Assembly: GCA_030549775.1 (NCBI GenBank)
Contig: CM060174.1
Location: forward strand, 54,934,707 to 54,998,706
Reading direction: 5' to 3'
DNA: 64,000 bases
Source of the DNA: Tamarix chinensis
Lineage: Eukaryota; Streptophyta; Magnoliopsida; Caryophyllales; Tamaricaceae
The position numbers and the translations under genes were made by a program. The notes below the pieces were generated by a model, which ran no database searches, was not told the DNA's origin, and saw only the letters and a program-made list of their open reading frames with translations. Position 1 is the first letter of the stretch. Each line of letters begins with the position of its first letter. Shown here piece after piece: positions 36,101-46,720 of the stretch.

Positions 36101-39100
36101 GAGTCAAAGGAAGTTGTTTGCTCACTGCACTAGTGAAGTTAGATAATTGTTGATTACCTATAATGATGTTGAAGATGTGACTACTGGCAAGGGCATGTAA
36201 TAATTAGAGAAGTATGTGATGATGGCCAAGGGGGCACAATGCCAGTTTGCACTCAATTCACTCTCTTGCACTTATTTGAAGTCTAATTGATGTTTATTGC
36301 ACTTGGATTTGGCTGATCTCTTTTGATTTTGTGATTGGTAAAACTTGGGATATAGTTTTGTTTTGTTTTGATTAGGTTGCAATGGGTGCTATATGCTTCA
36401 CTACAACTCTTATGTTTCTAGTTAGCTTGACAATATGTTGAAAGACTCCATTGTACATGTCATTACAATATACTCATTATCCCAAAAAGATTGATGATCC
36501 CCAAAACATTAAGTTCGTCGAAAGTACTCCATCAAGTTACAAGTTTCGTCATGCAGATGTGATCAATATGGGTACATTTGGTATATTGGAGTACCAATTA
36601 AAAGAAGTATATGTAAATGATCCTATTAAACTTATTAGATTATCATTTAGATAAAGTTGGGGTATATAATTTGTTATGGGTCATGCCTCTCCAAGTTGTT
36701 CTAATGCATTGTCAAGGAAGGCTAGATATTTACTCTTGAATGGCAAGGCATATCTTAGCTATATCCCACTATGTCTCTATTTCTATATTATATTAATTTT
36801 TATTTCATGTTGTTTCATTTGTTTGTTTCATCTATGGAAATACTTATTTGATGCAATATAAAGTTTATACCCTATCGAAGAGACCATATAAATGACCTTA
36901 GGTATGGATGTTGAGCCAACCATTTCTCATTAACCTATAATAGAAGATTCCAAGGCCTCAGTCACCCTTGGAGTCAACAGTAGTCACCAGAGTTAGCGAC
37001 GCTTGCAGATCAACCCGGAGTACCAATGACTCCACTTTCGGTGTCTTTTGGCAAGCAACACCAACACCTAGCACTACTTACCTACCTTTCCATGTTGACG
37101 TCCAACCACTGGCCAGCATCATTTGGTCTCCTGTTATCGACACCTACCACATCACTATCATTAGGGTTGTAAATGTGCTAACTTGTGTTGGACCTTCCCT
37201 TATTCAAGCTCAGTTTGTTTACTAAATGAATATAAATATTGGTGTTTAATGAGAAGGTGGAAAATATTTGTATATATTTCTTGACATATATATTTGGGTT
37301 ATGTGGGTTTGATTATGGATTTGATTACATTTAACATTTGTTCATTAACATATATATGTCCTCTTCATTCCAAAGGGAATCGATACATTGGCAGGGGTGG
37401 AGGCCATCATAAGCCATCTACTAGTGAAAGAATTCAGAATCCCTTGTGCACATGCTCCAGCACTATCATCAGTCTCATTATGTGATTCTCTATCTCCGAG
37501 ATCAGCTGCTGAGGAGGTAATGGTATTTGAAGAATGATACTCTAAAGATGAGCATCAAAAGAATCCACTTTGCATATACATAGATGAATGACTGAAGCTT
37601 ATTCCTTTGTAAACTAATGGTCTTTAATTTCTCAAATATGCCGCCTTGTCTGAATTCAATTAGTGGTTGAATGGTTAACTGCGGGCTCCATCAGATTATG
37701 TCATTGATATTCAAAGCATTGCTATCCTGATCCCTCCCTGATATTACTGTTCAATAGTTGAAAGATCTTTCTGACTCTAAATAGGGTTTGCTAATTTCTG
37801 GAATTTACTGATGCTTGAAGATAAATTGACTTGATTGGAATCTTCACACTTCATTCCCAATCTCTCCTTTAGTAGCATATTTGAAATTCCAGGCCACATT
37901 TATAGCTATGTGGATTTATTTTTATGTTCCAATCTACATTCCCAACCTTCTAACCAAGTCCAACCCACCCACCAAAATATTTATTGGTTAAAGCCACATG
38001 GTGATGCATTTGCTTATTCTGAGGTGCTTGAACCAGCTCATGCCCCACTGGGGGGAAGGAGTGTGGGTGTGTGTGTGTTGTGGTTTTTTTGGGGGGGGGG
38101 GGACTGGGGAGTTGACCATGGTATGAATGCTTTCTATGCTTTGCCTAAGTTATCAATGATTTAGTGTCTTTTTTTTTCGTCTGATTTTATTTATATTCAA
38201 CCCTGATTTGGTACTACTAATTGCACCACTATATGCAACCAATTTGTTGTTACTTCCCTCTTCATGTGATAGATGTTGCTAGGCATATGAGCTACAAATT
38301 TAAGCTCCTGCAGTGATGAATTTTTTTTCTTCTTTTAAATCATAGTTCTTATTTCCACGCGTAACTGTACTCTGCAATAGATTGGGTATACCTTTTTGCC
38401 TTGTGTGCTTGCTGGGCTAAGTAATGCACCGCAGTATGTGGTAAAGGAGCATGACACCGGGGCAAAGGGTTGTGTATTAGCAAGTGATGTGGATAGTATT
38501 ATCCTGCCAGCTGATGCATGTGGAGGAAGTGGTTCTCTTGCGTTTGCAAGAAGAAAAATAAACAAGGTAGATACTTTTACAGTTAACTATTATGTTTTTG
38601 AGTTTGTCCTAGTACCAGATGTCCTTTCCTTATTGTTACAAGTTATATATCTAATGTGAAATTACGTCTCTGTTAATTTTATGCAGCCACTTATAATAGC
38701 TGTGGAGGAGAATGAAACTGTTCTTAACGATACACCTGATAAACATGGGATTGATGCAGTATGTGATCTATGACTTTTATATGTTTGCACCTTATATTTA
38801 TCTTCATGTAATTTGGCAGACTCGAGACTAAATTGATCCCAAGCATAACTGGATTATACCAACCAGTTCAAATTGGAAACCTGTGAATCAGTTGTCCTGA
38901 CAAGCAAATGGACTAGTTAAAACAGAGGCAAAGTCTGTAAAATGGCCAATTGTTTCGAAACCAATTTCGAATCATTGTGCTTCATTTTATTTAATATACG
39001 TATATATTGGTAGTTTTAAAACTGTTTATGCTTTTTGTGATACGTGAATATTTTATGTGACATTTTGCCGTAAGTTATATTTTCAAATAAATTTGCACAT

Positions 39101-41711
39101 AAATTGTTTATACTTTATATATTAGTGGGAGCCATCAGGTCGACTAGTGTGGACAACTAGCCTCACTAGTTATCTAGTGGCGAGACTGGTTTGATCACAT
39201 GCTCTCTGCTATAGTTGCTCAGACCCATGTTTTGGTCATTAGTATCGATAAATATAAAGCAATTGCTTTGAACTCGGCCATCATTTTGGTGGCCTATGTT
39301 TTCATAAATTGACTTTGTGGACGTGTTTAAGGGTCCTAGAAAATAAAAATTAAATATTTCATGTTGGCTTGGGTATAACTGAGGATCTCAAATGTGGTTG
39401 CTATTGACCTTAGAAATGACTGACAATGGATCTTTTAGTACTCAAGGTATATTGACATTTTCCTACCTTGACTCAAATGTAGTCGAGTTCTTCATTGCAC
39501 ACACTTAAGAGCTGATATACCACATACAGGAATGTATTGGGGTAGTTACATGCTGAAAGACTTGAAAAACTTCCCAAAGAATTTCCAAAAATATCCTAAA
39601 ATAAAATAGAATTTTCGTTCTCCAAGGAGAATCTTTAAACATTTTGATAATTGAGAATAACAAAACATACATCATAGTCACCATCGTTTCTTGCTGTCAG
39701 AGGAGTATGGTGATTGTAGTGGTGTGGTGAAACATTGGTGATGCTGTGCATTGAGTGGAAGCTAGGGAGAGAGAAAGAGGAAGGCTAAATGTTTGCCTGG
39801 ATTTGGAAGGTTGAATTGGAGGGGTGGTGGTGCAAGGGGGTATGAAGTTATGGTTGTAAAAACGTTGCTTACAGTTGCGGAAAAGATTAGGAAGGCTCTG
39901 TGGTGTAAGGTGGCCAGGAGAGGTAGGCCGGAAGATTGGGAAGACTTTATCATGCGAGAGGTGAGTCCTTGGGTTTCAAAATCACAATTTATGTCTTAGA
40001 ATGTTATTATCCTTTTCACCGATTGATCCAGATCTTAGGTAAAACATTAATGATTAGAATTGTGGTAAGATATTATTGTCTTAGGCATGGTTGGTAGATT
40101 CTTACAATTTGAGGTGGAGTGTACATAGAATATTGAGATTCTTGGTAGATATTTTATCCAGTTTGTCTTAAAATCTATTTTTCCCCTTATTCTTTCGCAT
40201 AGCCCCTAACCCTTGAATTTAGATCCCCTATTACTTTGCTCCATACTTTATTTTGATCATGAGTTGATGCAAATGAAGCATGTTGAGGTCGATCGTTGCA
40301 ATTAAATGTTGAAGAAAAATAGTGATAACAGAGTTCAAATCATATCCAAATAGTAAAATAAATATTTAATGTCTATTATGGTGTTAGCTGAATGATTTCT
40401 AATTAGCTCATGATAATCTTTTGTTTAATTTCTTGTGGTTTTGTTGGCTTCGTGATGTCAATCAGCTTAGTATATGGTTTTATGGTTGTTAAATTAATTT
40501 ATTAAGTATGCATCTTAACCAAATACATTTTTTTTTGTCTTTATTCTCTTGAATTCTTTACAGCTAAAATAACTTTTTTTGGGGGGAAAGGTTATCTTGA
40601 TTCTATTGAACAATGAAAGACATTGTCCAATTGCCTGCATGATGCCTCTGCGCCTTTGAGCTTCTTTATTCATATTGTATTTTTTATTTTTCTAGAAGCT
40701 AAAGAATGGCATTTGGAGCAAAATTCATTTTATGTTTTAGTTGTTGATTTATGCCATGTTTGAAGTTACTTATCAAAAATAGTTATTTATAATAGTTACT
40801 TATTTTATAAATTTTTAGTATAATTTTTTTAAAAAATAAGTAATTATTATGGATAACTACTTTGATAAGTAGTTTCAAACAAACTTTTAATGTAGTTCAC
40901 ACTTTGTAAAACCAATTTAACAATTTGTGTGTCGTTAGTAGGTTGTTACAACGTAATCTATGGCTATATAAGAGCTTAAGCGTGTGTTTTAGTCCTGTGC
41001 AACTTCAAATATTGTAATTTATAGTGTACAAGCTGATTTTAAGGCCCTTGTTGATCTTTGGTGGAGTCTCAATTTTGACAACTTGGTGAGATGTTGGAGA
41101 ATGGGCCTTATATTATTAATTGGGCCAGATAAAGTTGAGCCTTCTTTGGTTGGATAATTTCTGTTGAGTTGGTCGAGAATATGTAGTTTTAGCATTAAAA
41201 TTATAATTATACAAACAGAATAAAAAAAAGGGGTTTAATATATACGTTAGTTTGGTATTTTCTAATGCTCTTGTTTCCTCGTGCTTGGAGAAATGTGGCG
41301 TTTCTGTTTTATTTTTTGGACCTGTCTTCTCTTCTGTGCAACCTATAGCTTCTCAATGATATGGGATACTTGATGGCGTAACCCCAATGGTTTCATCTTA
41401 GTTGTTAATGTGTCTCCTTTTACTTCTCGCTTACTTCGTTTCTTATCCTTTTCTTTTTTCTTTTTTCTCTATTTCCATTTTAGCCGACGATTCTCCATTG
41501 TGGCCTCTTTGTATTGGACTTTTATGTCTAATTACCCTTGCAAAACATGATTTTTCGATAGATGAAGGTATCGAATTATTGGGAAGCTATAGGAATTATT
41601 GCAGCTCATAAAGCAGGCATCGATCCAAATTCTCTTCGGCGGAACAGAATTGGTAACATCTCTCAGAGATCGTCCATCGCCTCCAGCGGCCTCACAGCTT
41701 TCCCCGCTTGA
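18016..41711 (+). CDS. DUF3326-family protein, probable plastid-targeted (nine-exon gene)
   Basis: The nine exons are 18016-18147, 18253-18387, 27320-27436, 27553-27681, 28305-28484, 37376-37516, 38381-38566, 38687-38758 and 41562-41711. All junctions are GT-AG and phase 0, giving 413 residues plus TGA. Residues 1-44 (MKMALFHPRPW...NSSLPNK) are rich in Ser, Pro and hydroxylated residues with few acids, consistent with a chloroplast transit peptide. The body starts with the family signature VPTGVGAAIGGYAGDA and later shows YVEGYALDRFAEGLW, GLVLDAGIEAELMMRHLQVA, AVVGHFPPDDDDD, IPCAHAPAL, SPRSAAEE, GYTFLPCVLAGLS and KVSNYWEAIG. I recognise these from cyanobacterial and plant DUF3326 proteins, whose biochemical role is unknown to me. 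ATG 18022 is an alternative start. Nothing in the exons looks broken. Confidence 0.88.
18253..18387 (+). CDS. DUF3326 gene exon 2
   Basis: 45 codons, FKRPYTSVMI onward, carrying the VPTGVGAAIGGYAGDA signature and ending CLISHPN before donor GTAATA. It is too short to appear as a conspicuous ORF, but it matches the family N-terminus and joins both neighbours in phase 0. Confidence 0.88.
18554..18769. mobile_element. Stowaway-like (Tc1/mariner) MITE in intron 2
   Basis: A 216-bp element with terminal inverted repeats (CTCCGTCCGTC at the left, AAAAAGGGAG at the right, with GATGT/ACATC matching further inside) and a TA duplication on each side (18552-18553, 18770-18771). Inner arms TGACCATTAAT/ATTAATGGTCA reinforce the fold. 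CTCCNTCCGTCC ends are the hallmark of Stowaway elements in plants. It lies only 166 bp downstream of exon 2. Confidence 0.85.
18772..20301. other. Intron 2, unannotated part
   Basis: AT-rich intronic DNA with no recognisable gene or element. It contains a short TG microsatellite at about 20116-20131. Confidence 0.6.
20302..20578. repeat. Left LTR-like repeat of the intron 2 element
   Basis: Pairs in direct orientation with 26589-26869. Landmarks are the purine-rich GAGAGAGAAGAGAGAAGG, CTCTATTTATAGGGGAG and TTACATTTAAG. Confidence 0.65.
20590..20725. repeat. 68-bp tandem duplication inside the intron 2 element
   Basis: Units at 20590 and 20658 share CTACATAGTGACCA, CACTCTCAT, AAGAGTTGATGTTGCATTGG and ATTGGGTAATGAA, with a few substitutions. 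Confidence 0.85.
24000..24316. repeat. Dispersed roughly 300-bp repeat, copy 1 (MITE-like)
   Basis: Related end to end to 33486-33769: both begin AATAAAATTG and end ATATTTAATTGTAT, and share GCAGTGTCAC, ATCGCCAATAAATA and GCCGATATTG. It contains several GTATCGG/CCGATA words in opposite orientation, so it could fold. There is no coding capacity. Confidence 0.65.
26589..26869. repeat. Right LTR-like repeat of the intron 2 element
   Basis: Direct partner of 20302-20578 with many substitutions. It starts TGTTGTTTCCTAAATTG, against TGTTGCTGCCTAAATTT on the left. Confidence 0.65.
26870..27319. other. Intron 2, 3' end
   Basis: AT-rich sequence leading to the exon 3 acceptor. There is a poly-T/C stretch at about 27215-27232, but otherwise nothing recognisable. 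Confidence 0.6.
27320..27436 (+). CDS. DUF3326 gene exon 3
   Basis: 39 codons starting VLNAAMLYWPSPNVLYVEGY and ending QPVHQNR, between acceptor TATTGTCAG and donor GTATGT. It lies 8.9 kb from exon 2 yet continues the family alignment exactly (HPN then VLNAA). Confidence 0.88.
27553..27681 (+). CDS. DUF3326 gene exon 4
   Basis: 43 codons, VGLVLDAGIEAELMMRHLQV through DKCLE, between acceptor GAAACAG and donor GTATCT. Confidence 0.9.
27682..28304. other. Intron 4
   Basis: A 623-bp T-rich intron with donor GTATCT and acceptor TATGTAG. No element recognised. Confidence 0.75.
28305..28484 (+). CDS. DUF3326 gene exon 5
   Basis: 60 codons, IEKWIDPQTGQSTGRIKHPD through DYRQGE. It includes an acidic run of five Asp (about 28442-28456) after AVVGHFPP. 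Acceptor TATGTAG, donor GTATGG. Confidence 0.9.
28485..29439. other. Intron 5, 5' part
   Basis: AT-rich, with a short CA microsatellite at about 28727-28740 and small inverted words around AAGCTAGCTT (29120-29400). TCTAACATCCCCTCTCATTT near 28786 resembles the start of a copia-type LTR, but no partner was found. Confidence 0.45.
29440..30190 (+). mobile_element. 5'-truncated LINE (L1-type) relic, sense to the host gene
   Basis: A frame from about 29441 to 30136 is open except for one TAG at 29876-29878. It encodes the reverse-transcriptase zinc-binding (zf-RVT) tail of plant L1 LINEs: GWYSLVWKHAGMPCHSFSSW, ACHRGLLTRDKLS, then CGICAWEIKSMDHLFVLC with the Cys-Cys-His-Cys ligands in place. A 3' region ends in TTAATTACCC and an A run (about 30189-30197). 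Upstream RT and endonuclease parts are absent, as usual for 5'-truncated insertions. The almost open frame suggests a fairly young copy. Confidence 0.8.
30198..32140. other. Intron 5, middle part
   Basis: No gene found. 31300-31680 is enriched in CCACCA-type words and recalls the C-rich blocks of the giant LTRs, but has no termini. Confidence 0.5.
32141..32366. repeat. 113-bp tandem duplication in intron 5
   Basis: Two units start at 32141 and 32254. Each contains CACACTTCATTC, ACCAATGTGAGAAGCTCACG, GGCAGGCTCATGCTTTATCC and ACTTCACATAC in the same order. Within a unit the phrase RGCTCAYGCTTTATYCC itself occurs twice, so the unit has an older half-repeat. Short overlapping ORFs here are by-products. 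Confidence 0.85.
32367..33485. other. Intron 5, between tandem repeat and MITE-like copy 2
   Basis: Non-coding. 32920-33060 repeats the phrase GAGCTCATGCT several times and is probably related to the 113-bp unit. There is a GT microsatellite at about 33340-33351. No element ends were identified. Confidence 0.5.
33486..33769. mobile_element. Dispersed roughly 300-bp MITE-like repeat, copy 2
   Basis: Homologous to 24000-24316 in intron 2. The 7-bp TAAGCCT occurs on both sides (33479-33485 and 33770-33776), consistent with a target duplication. Terminal inverted repeats are weak, and the inside is rich in GTATCGG/CCGATA-type dyads. The superfamily cannot be named from two copies. Confidence 0.65.
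33777..37375. other. Intron 5, 3' part
   Basis: No gene supported. 33780-34480 is C/A-rich with many ACCACC words. 34480-37375 is AT-rich with isolated short ORFs (for example 35430-35699 and 36451-36654) that I do not recognise. It ends at the exon 6 acceptor. Confidence 0.5.
37376..37516 (+). CDS. DUF3326 gene exon 6
   Basis: 47 codons, GIDTLAGVEAIISHLLVKEF then RIPCAHAPALSS and SPRSAAEE, between acceptor CATTCCAAAG and donor GTAATG. It follows an 8.9-kb intron. The CAHAPAL segment is one of the family's most conserved blocks. Confidence 0.9.
37517..38380. other. Intron 6
   Basis: 864 bp, with a GTG repeat followed by an uninterrupted T then G run at about 38083-38102, possibly unstable. 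No element recognised. Confidence 0.7.
38381..38566 (+). CDS. DUF3326 gene exon 7
   Basis: 62 codons, IGYTFLPCVLAGLSNAPQYV onward, with a Gly-rich PADACGGSGSLAFARRKINK end. Acceptor GCAATAG, donor GTAGAT. Confidence 0.9.
38687..38758 (+). CDS. DUF3326 gene exon 8
   Basis: 24 codons, PLIIAVEENETVLNDTPDKH then GIDA, between acceptor ATGCAG and donor GTATGT. It is a micro-scale exon placed by frame and family continuity. Confidence 0.87.
38759..41561. other. Intron 8
   Basis: A 2.8-kb intron with donor GTATGT and acceptor TTTTTCGATAG. Apart from the foldback element at 40757-40881 I see only AT-rich DNA, plus a short unassigned ORF at 39793-39999. Confidence 0.65.
40757..40881. mobile_element. 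Foldback MITE in intron 8
   Basis: A 125-bp near-palindrome. The left arm starts TGTTTGAAGTTACTTATCAA and the right arm ends TTGATAAGTAGTTTCAAACA. The arms pair for about 50 bp (including AGTTAC/GTAATT and TTACTTATTTT/AAAATAAGTAA) around a short AT centre. Target duplication not resolved. Confidence 0.75.
41562..41711 (+). CDS. DUF3326 gene exon 9 (terminal)
   Basis: 49 codons and TGA. It starts MKVSNYWEAIGIIAAHKAGI and continues DPNSLRRNRI, the conserved C-terminal block, then about 19 weakly conserved residues. The acceptor is TTTTTCGATAG. A GT just after NRI would allow another splice, but the in-frame stop makes this a plausible last exon. Confidence 0.82.
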   Translation: MKVSNYWEAIGIIAAHKAGIDPNSLRRNRIGNISQRSSIASSGLTAFPA

Positions 41712-43553
41712 TCTATCTAGTCTCTACTGAGAGGTATGCTTGGGTGCATGTGTGTTTGGCTGCTCTTTGCTCACTGTGGTGTGCAAATATCGCCATAAAT
41801 ATCATTTGACCTGCAGGGAGTGAAAATAGTCGATACCTGGAAGAGAGTGGAGCGCAACCGTCTTCACAGCTGTTATTTTATGACAACACAAGCGGTTAAA
41901 TTTTGGGCAAACAACGATTCAAGAAGGCGGCCATAATACTGTTTCATGACGGTATCGCTGATGTCCGCTTCAGTTTTGAACCACTAGGACTTGGCCAGAG
42001 ACATTGTGATATTATCATGTTTGCTCTCTTCTGCAGTCTGCGATCCAATGAAACATTGAACTGCTAGTGCGTGTGTATCCATATAAACCCATTATTCGAG
42101 TAGCGATGTGAGGGTGGTAACTTCAGGCTCTCATTATTATTGCATGAATTTGAGTGCAATACAAAGAGGACATTTTATAAGATTTTTATAAAACAAACTT
42201 GATTATTTTATTGATAAAAACTTTTTATATACTACATTAGTATTGTAGTTGTAAAATATTCTAAGATGTGGGTCTCACCTAGAGGTGCAAAATTACACAT
42301 TCGTATCCATATATATTTGACTAAATTGGATATATTTACAAAATATGCGATTGCATTTATATTCCGAATGAAAACAATAAAATGTTTGATTAAAAAAAAC
42401 AATGAAAAACTGAATACAATAAGCATAATACAGTATAACATGTTCTAAAATGTAATATAATGCATCTAAAATGCAGTATAATATGTTAAATTTTATATGC
42501 AATAGCTGAAACTTGATAAATTGCATTATTTATATTCCAGAAATTAATTTAAAGTACCTGGAAAGCATTTGGTGAATGTAATTTATTATTCTTCAATGAT
42601 TTTTTTTATCCTAATAATAGATTGTATGAGTTAGTGTTAGAGTGGGCCAAATTACTTAATGGGAGTTGAAATGAGTATTTTTTTCCCTTTTTAAGATTTA
42701 TCAAAAAGTGAAAATACTAATTAAAACTTAAGGTTAGTCTTAAATAAACTCAAGCATTATGTTCCTTGTGAAGTAAACACAAAACAATTAGTTTGTAGAA
42801 CCATTTTAATTTGAATCCTCAAGTGATAAGTTCATTGTATGGTTCCTCGTGAGTAAAAACAAAAATAATAAATATAAAGTTAGACATTATATTTACGCAA
42901 TTCTTTTATTCAAGATATACTTCTATCAAAGAATAACATGCATAAATGATCCTAACTACTCATATTTCTCATAATAATATGAATTAAATGATATACCATG
43001 TGTTTGAACTCACAAACCACACATTAACTCAAACTCTGAGTTGGAGCATATTTCTACCTCCAGAAGCTTAACTCAATATCAACTTACTTAAGGTGTGCAT
43101 AGATCTAACCTTTTTGGGCTATTAGTTGATCTCTACTTCATGATCGGTAAGTGGGCACAACTCAATTAAAAGTTTGACAACAAGAAACTCAAGGAGGAAT
43201 GGTGTAGTTGTTGATGACACGGAGTTTAGACCCTTTTATTGTACAATTATGGTAATAGTGAGAAGGTATCATTCTAAACTGAATATTGAAAAAACTCATC
43301 TAAATCTAGGTAATACAAATAATAAACTAAAAAAGGCTGCATCATAAAAAATAATAAAAAGAATATAATGGGAGGGGATTAAAATAGACAATAATAAAAC
43401 ATAATAATATTAAACACTAAATATGGGTGAAGACAATAATGATGAAGATGTTATGATAGTCAATGTCCAGCACCATCTAAGGTCCGAAAATAACAACTAA
43501 CTTCTATTTCATTTATTAGTGATGATAAGGAGATTAACTAAGTTATAAGTTAT
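41712..43553. other. 3' flank of the DUF3326 gene, AT-rich intergenic
   Basis: The first few hundred bases presumably hold the 3' UTR; no single polyadenylation signal stands out. 42390-42500 has short repeats of TATAATGCATCTAAAATGCAG type. No further gene found. Confidence 0.6.
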
Positions 43554-43558
43554 CAACG
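43554..43558 (-). repeat. Target-site duplication of LTR E, left copy
   Basis: CAACG, against CAATG at 52199-52203 (4/5). Confidence 0.6.
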
Positions 43559-45309
43559 TATAGCACCCCCATTTTTAACTATTAAAAAATTTTATTTTAA
43601 AAATCTTACGGAAGTGGAAAACTAAAAAATAGTTAGAAAAAATAAAGTATTACCACCGCTCCTAATATAAAATAGATGCCAACTGTCTGTCCCATTCTAG
43701 ATATAAGACTGAGAAACTAAACCAACCAAACCCAATGTAGAGTGCGCTAAAACATGTTATATAAATATTGAAAGGAAAGCTTCTAAGTACAAGACCTTGA
43801 TGGTTTGTAATATTTAAATACGTGAGGAAAAATTAAACCAAAGTACAGAATTCAAATTACAAAAAACCAAAGTACACCGCAACTCTAAACTTTGGTTCAT
43901 CAAAGGCTGCTCAAAGTCTCCGAATGTCTATGCTCTCAAAACCCATATCCGACACAAGATTGACCAATTACTAACCATCTTTGAAAACTTACACATAATC
44001 CTCTTCTGGTGGGAATGAGCAGGTGATTGAGAAAATGGGCATATCAGTACACTTCGTACCGAGTAAGCCAAGTTACCTCTTCAATCAAGTTACTAACACA
44101 CAATATTCTAGTATAATACACAAGTCACACTAACATTTTCATGCACATTTCATATAACACAAGATGCATGCTTTATTATGGTCACATCAGGCATAAGAAG
44201 ATCATATCCTACATGACTCATTTTGCTTGATACCATAGTACTACATCATAGATGAAGGTATGCAAGCTACAAGTAGAATGTCCCATTAATAGTAATGCTT
44301 CATTCATCCAAGCACACAATTTCTCCGTAGGCCATTTTTTACATCTCTAATTTTTATTAGGTCATTTATATATGAGCCACTATCTTTATTACCATTATTT
44401 TTATTTTCCTCAATTTAACTCTTTAGCCACATTCTTATTTCCAAATTCTCATTCAAAATACTTATTCAAATTATTATTTAAATACTTATCCAAGTCATTA
44501 TCCAAATACTCATTCCAATTATTATCCAAATACTTATTCTAATTATTATCGAGTGATGGACTGTACACCCCACCTAATGATTTCATCTACCATGGAAGTC
44601 TATCCAAACCAAATGGCACAAAGTCCAAGCTAATTCCAAGTAACTACCAATGGATATAAGTCCAGGCCAAAGCCTAGTAACCATCAATAGATATAAGTCT
44701 AGGCCAAAGCTAAAACCACCTAATCAATCAAACTTTTAAGTATTGATACCCCCTAGTATATCATTAGTGTCTAGAGTAAGTAAGGCATTAGGATTCCTCC
44801 CGAAGGTAAAACCCAAATGTACCAATAATATCTGAAGGCAAACTAACAATCGGTAGCTAATTGAGGATTGGGTAAGCTAGACCCATACACAATTCGATTA
44901 TTTTTCTCTTTAAGTGATTAGTACATTATTATTGAGGTTACGTGATCACACAAGACCCATACAATATGCAAACAAGACATTTACATACGTATTCCATATT
45001 AACCCTTACCATCCCCAACCATGTGTGGGATTTTCATTAATTCTTACTCAATAATAGCCAAATCCACTAGATTAGTATATCCAAGACAAAGTTTAGATTT
45101 CATATCCCCTTTCAAAGACATCAAATATGTATTTGGGTTTACCCACCAAGGCCTTTAAAACAATCATTAAGTATATTATGAGTCATGATCTATTTAATCC
45201 CTCCGTTAGATTGTTAATCCATGTCAAAAGATGTATTTTACTCGTTAAATAGTCATATAGTAGTATTAGGCATATTCTAAAAGCATATCAAAGCTAAAAG
45301 ATCAAAATC

Positions 45310-45610
45310 ACACAATCTGGGCGAAGTAGTTGATTGGTTTGACCTAATAAGTCAATCGATTGGGCTAACCAGTGGATTGGTTTGGCTTGGCAAAACCAAG
45401 GATTCCATCAAACTAGTTAAACAGTTTAGCCAAAATAGTGGACTATTTAGATACCAGTTGATTAGTTTTATCAAATTAGTTGATGGATTTAATTAGAAAG
45501 AAAGACTTAGGTTACCACAAACCTGCCGATCGACGGGTTGGGTTGACCAATTGATTGTTTAAAGGACCAGTCGATCAGTTTGACCTAGCTAGTCGATCGA
45601 TTTGCCCTCA
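45310..45610. repeat. AGTCGATYGGTTTG-type motif cluster in LTR E
   Basis: About seven loose copies of a 16-20 bp phrase around GTCGATTGGTTTGACC (for example AGTTGATTGGTTTGACC, GTCGATCAGTTTGACC, GTCGATCGATTTG). Further copies lie at 51900-52050, on the other side of nested LTR B. Confidence 0.7.
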
Positions 45611-46290
45611 AACAACACAAAATAGGCATTTTTATGCAAATCAATTTCAAAATTCCTACCACGTTCAAACTAAAAGTATACTAGCATCATACTAAAATTT
45701 TTTAGCTCATAAACTGTTACATGCTCTATAATTAACCAAATCAACCTAATTTCCCAAAAAATATTCATTTATCTCATAATTCATAATTAAATCCACATGC
45801 ACCATTCTAAAACCAAATTCTCATGCCAACTTATAGAATTGGGATTTTAAAGATTTCACCACACACATGTTTAACCAAGTCACATTTGAGAAGTAAGAGT
45901 GACTTACTTGGTGCTTTAGCAAATTTCCCACTTTTGAGAAAAACTCAATCTTGGAAATCCTCAACTTCTAAAACCTTAAAAACAGAAGTTAAAGCTTTAG
46001 AAATCCAATAGATAATTTTGTAAATCAAAGTTTGAATTAGGAGGAAAATGACTTACCAACCGAAGAGAAAATATGGAGATATTTTTTTTTTACTGAAAGA
46101 GAGACTCAACTTCCTCCTAAATGTAAACCTTCCTTGTTAAGAGATAAACAAGAAGGAGCTAGAAAAAGGGTCAAAAGAGTGGAAGGAAATCAAAACCAAG
46201 TTTGAATCAGAGAGGAAAGGAAATAAGGTTAGAGAGAGCTAAAACATTTTGGTAGCTAAAAGCAAAGTAAATGGAAGGAGAGATTAAGGC

Positions 46291-46300
46291 TATTTATACC
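46291..46300 (-). promoter_or_regulatory. TATA-like box of LTR E
   Basis: The minus strand reads GGTATAAATA, an excellent match to a plant TATA box, in an LTR oriented the same way. A purine-rich leader follows on the plus strand (46100-46280). Confidence 0.5.
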
Positions 46301-46720
46301 CAACAAAAGCACAAGTTTGGTGGGACACATATAAAGAAAATTTAGTTTTCTACTATTTGAATTTAAGCTTAATGAGCATATTTTGTCAAATATAGGCTAA
46401 CATGTAATTCCCTGAATTTTTAAAAGCTTCTATTTTAATAAATAAATTTTATTTGGGATAAATTAGCCTTTAAATTTATTTTAATTATTTTATGGATTTT
46501 TGAGCATATAAAATTTGATATAAATATTTAATAAAATAAAATAAATATTTTGCTATTTTATCATACTGTTATTATTTAAATAATTTTTCCAAATCATTAT
46601 TTTACTAAAATTATCCTTTTAAACCCTTATATTTTAATTATATTAAATTGAATTATTAAATATATTTATTACCCAAAATTATTCTATTTTATTATTTTAT
46701 CAATTAAATTATTTTATTCC

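Noticed and set aside
35430..36861. Short intron 5 ORFs (35430-35699, 36451-36654, 36676-36861) considered as alternative exons
   Set aside because: They do not match the DUF3326 family. Exons 5 and 6 join directly in phase without them.
38335..38565. Minus-strand ORF over exon 7
   Set aside because: It is a shadow of exon 7, which is strongly supported on the plus strand.
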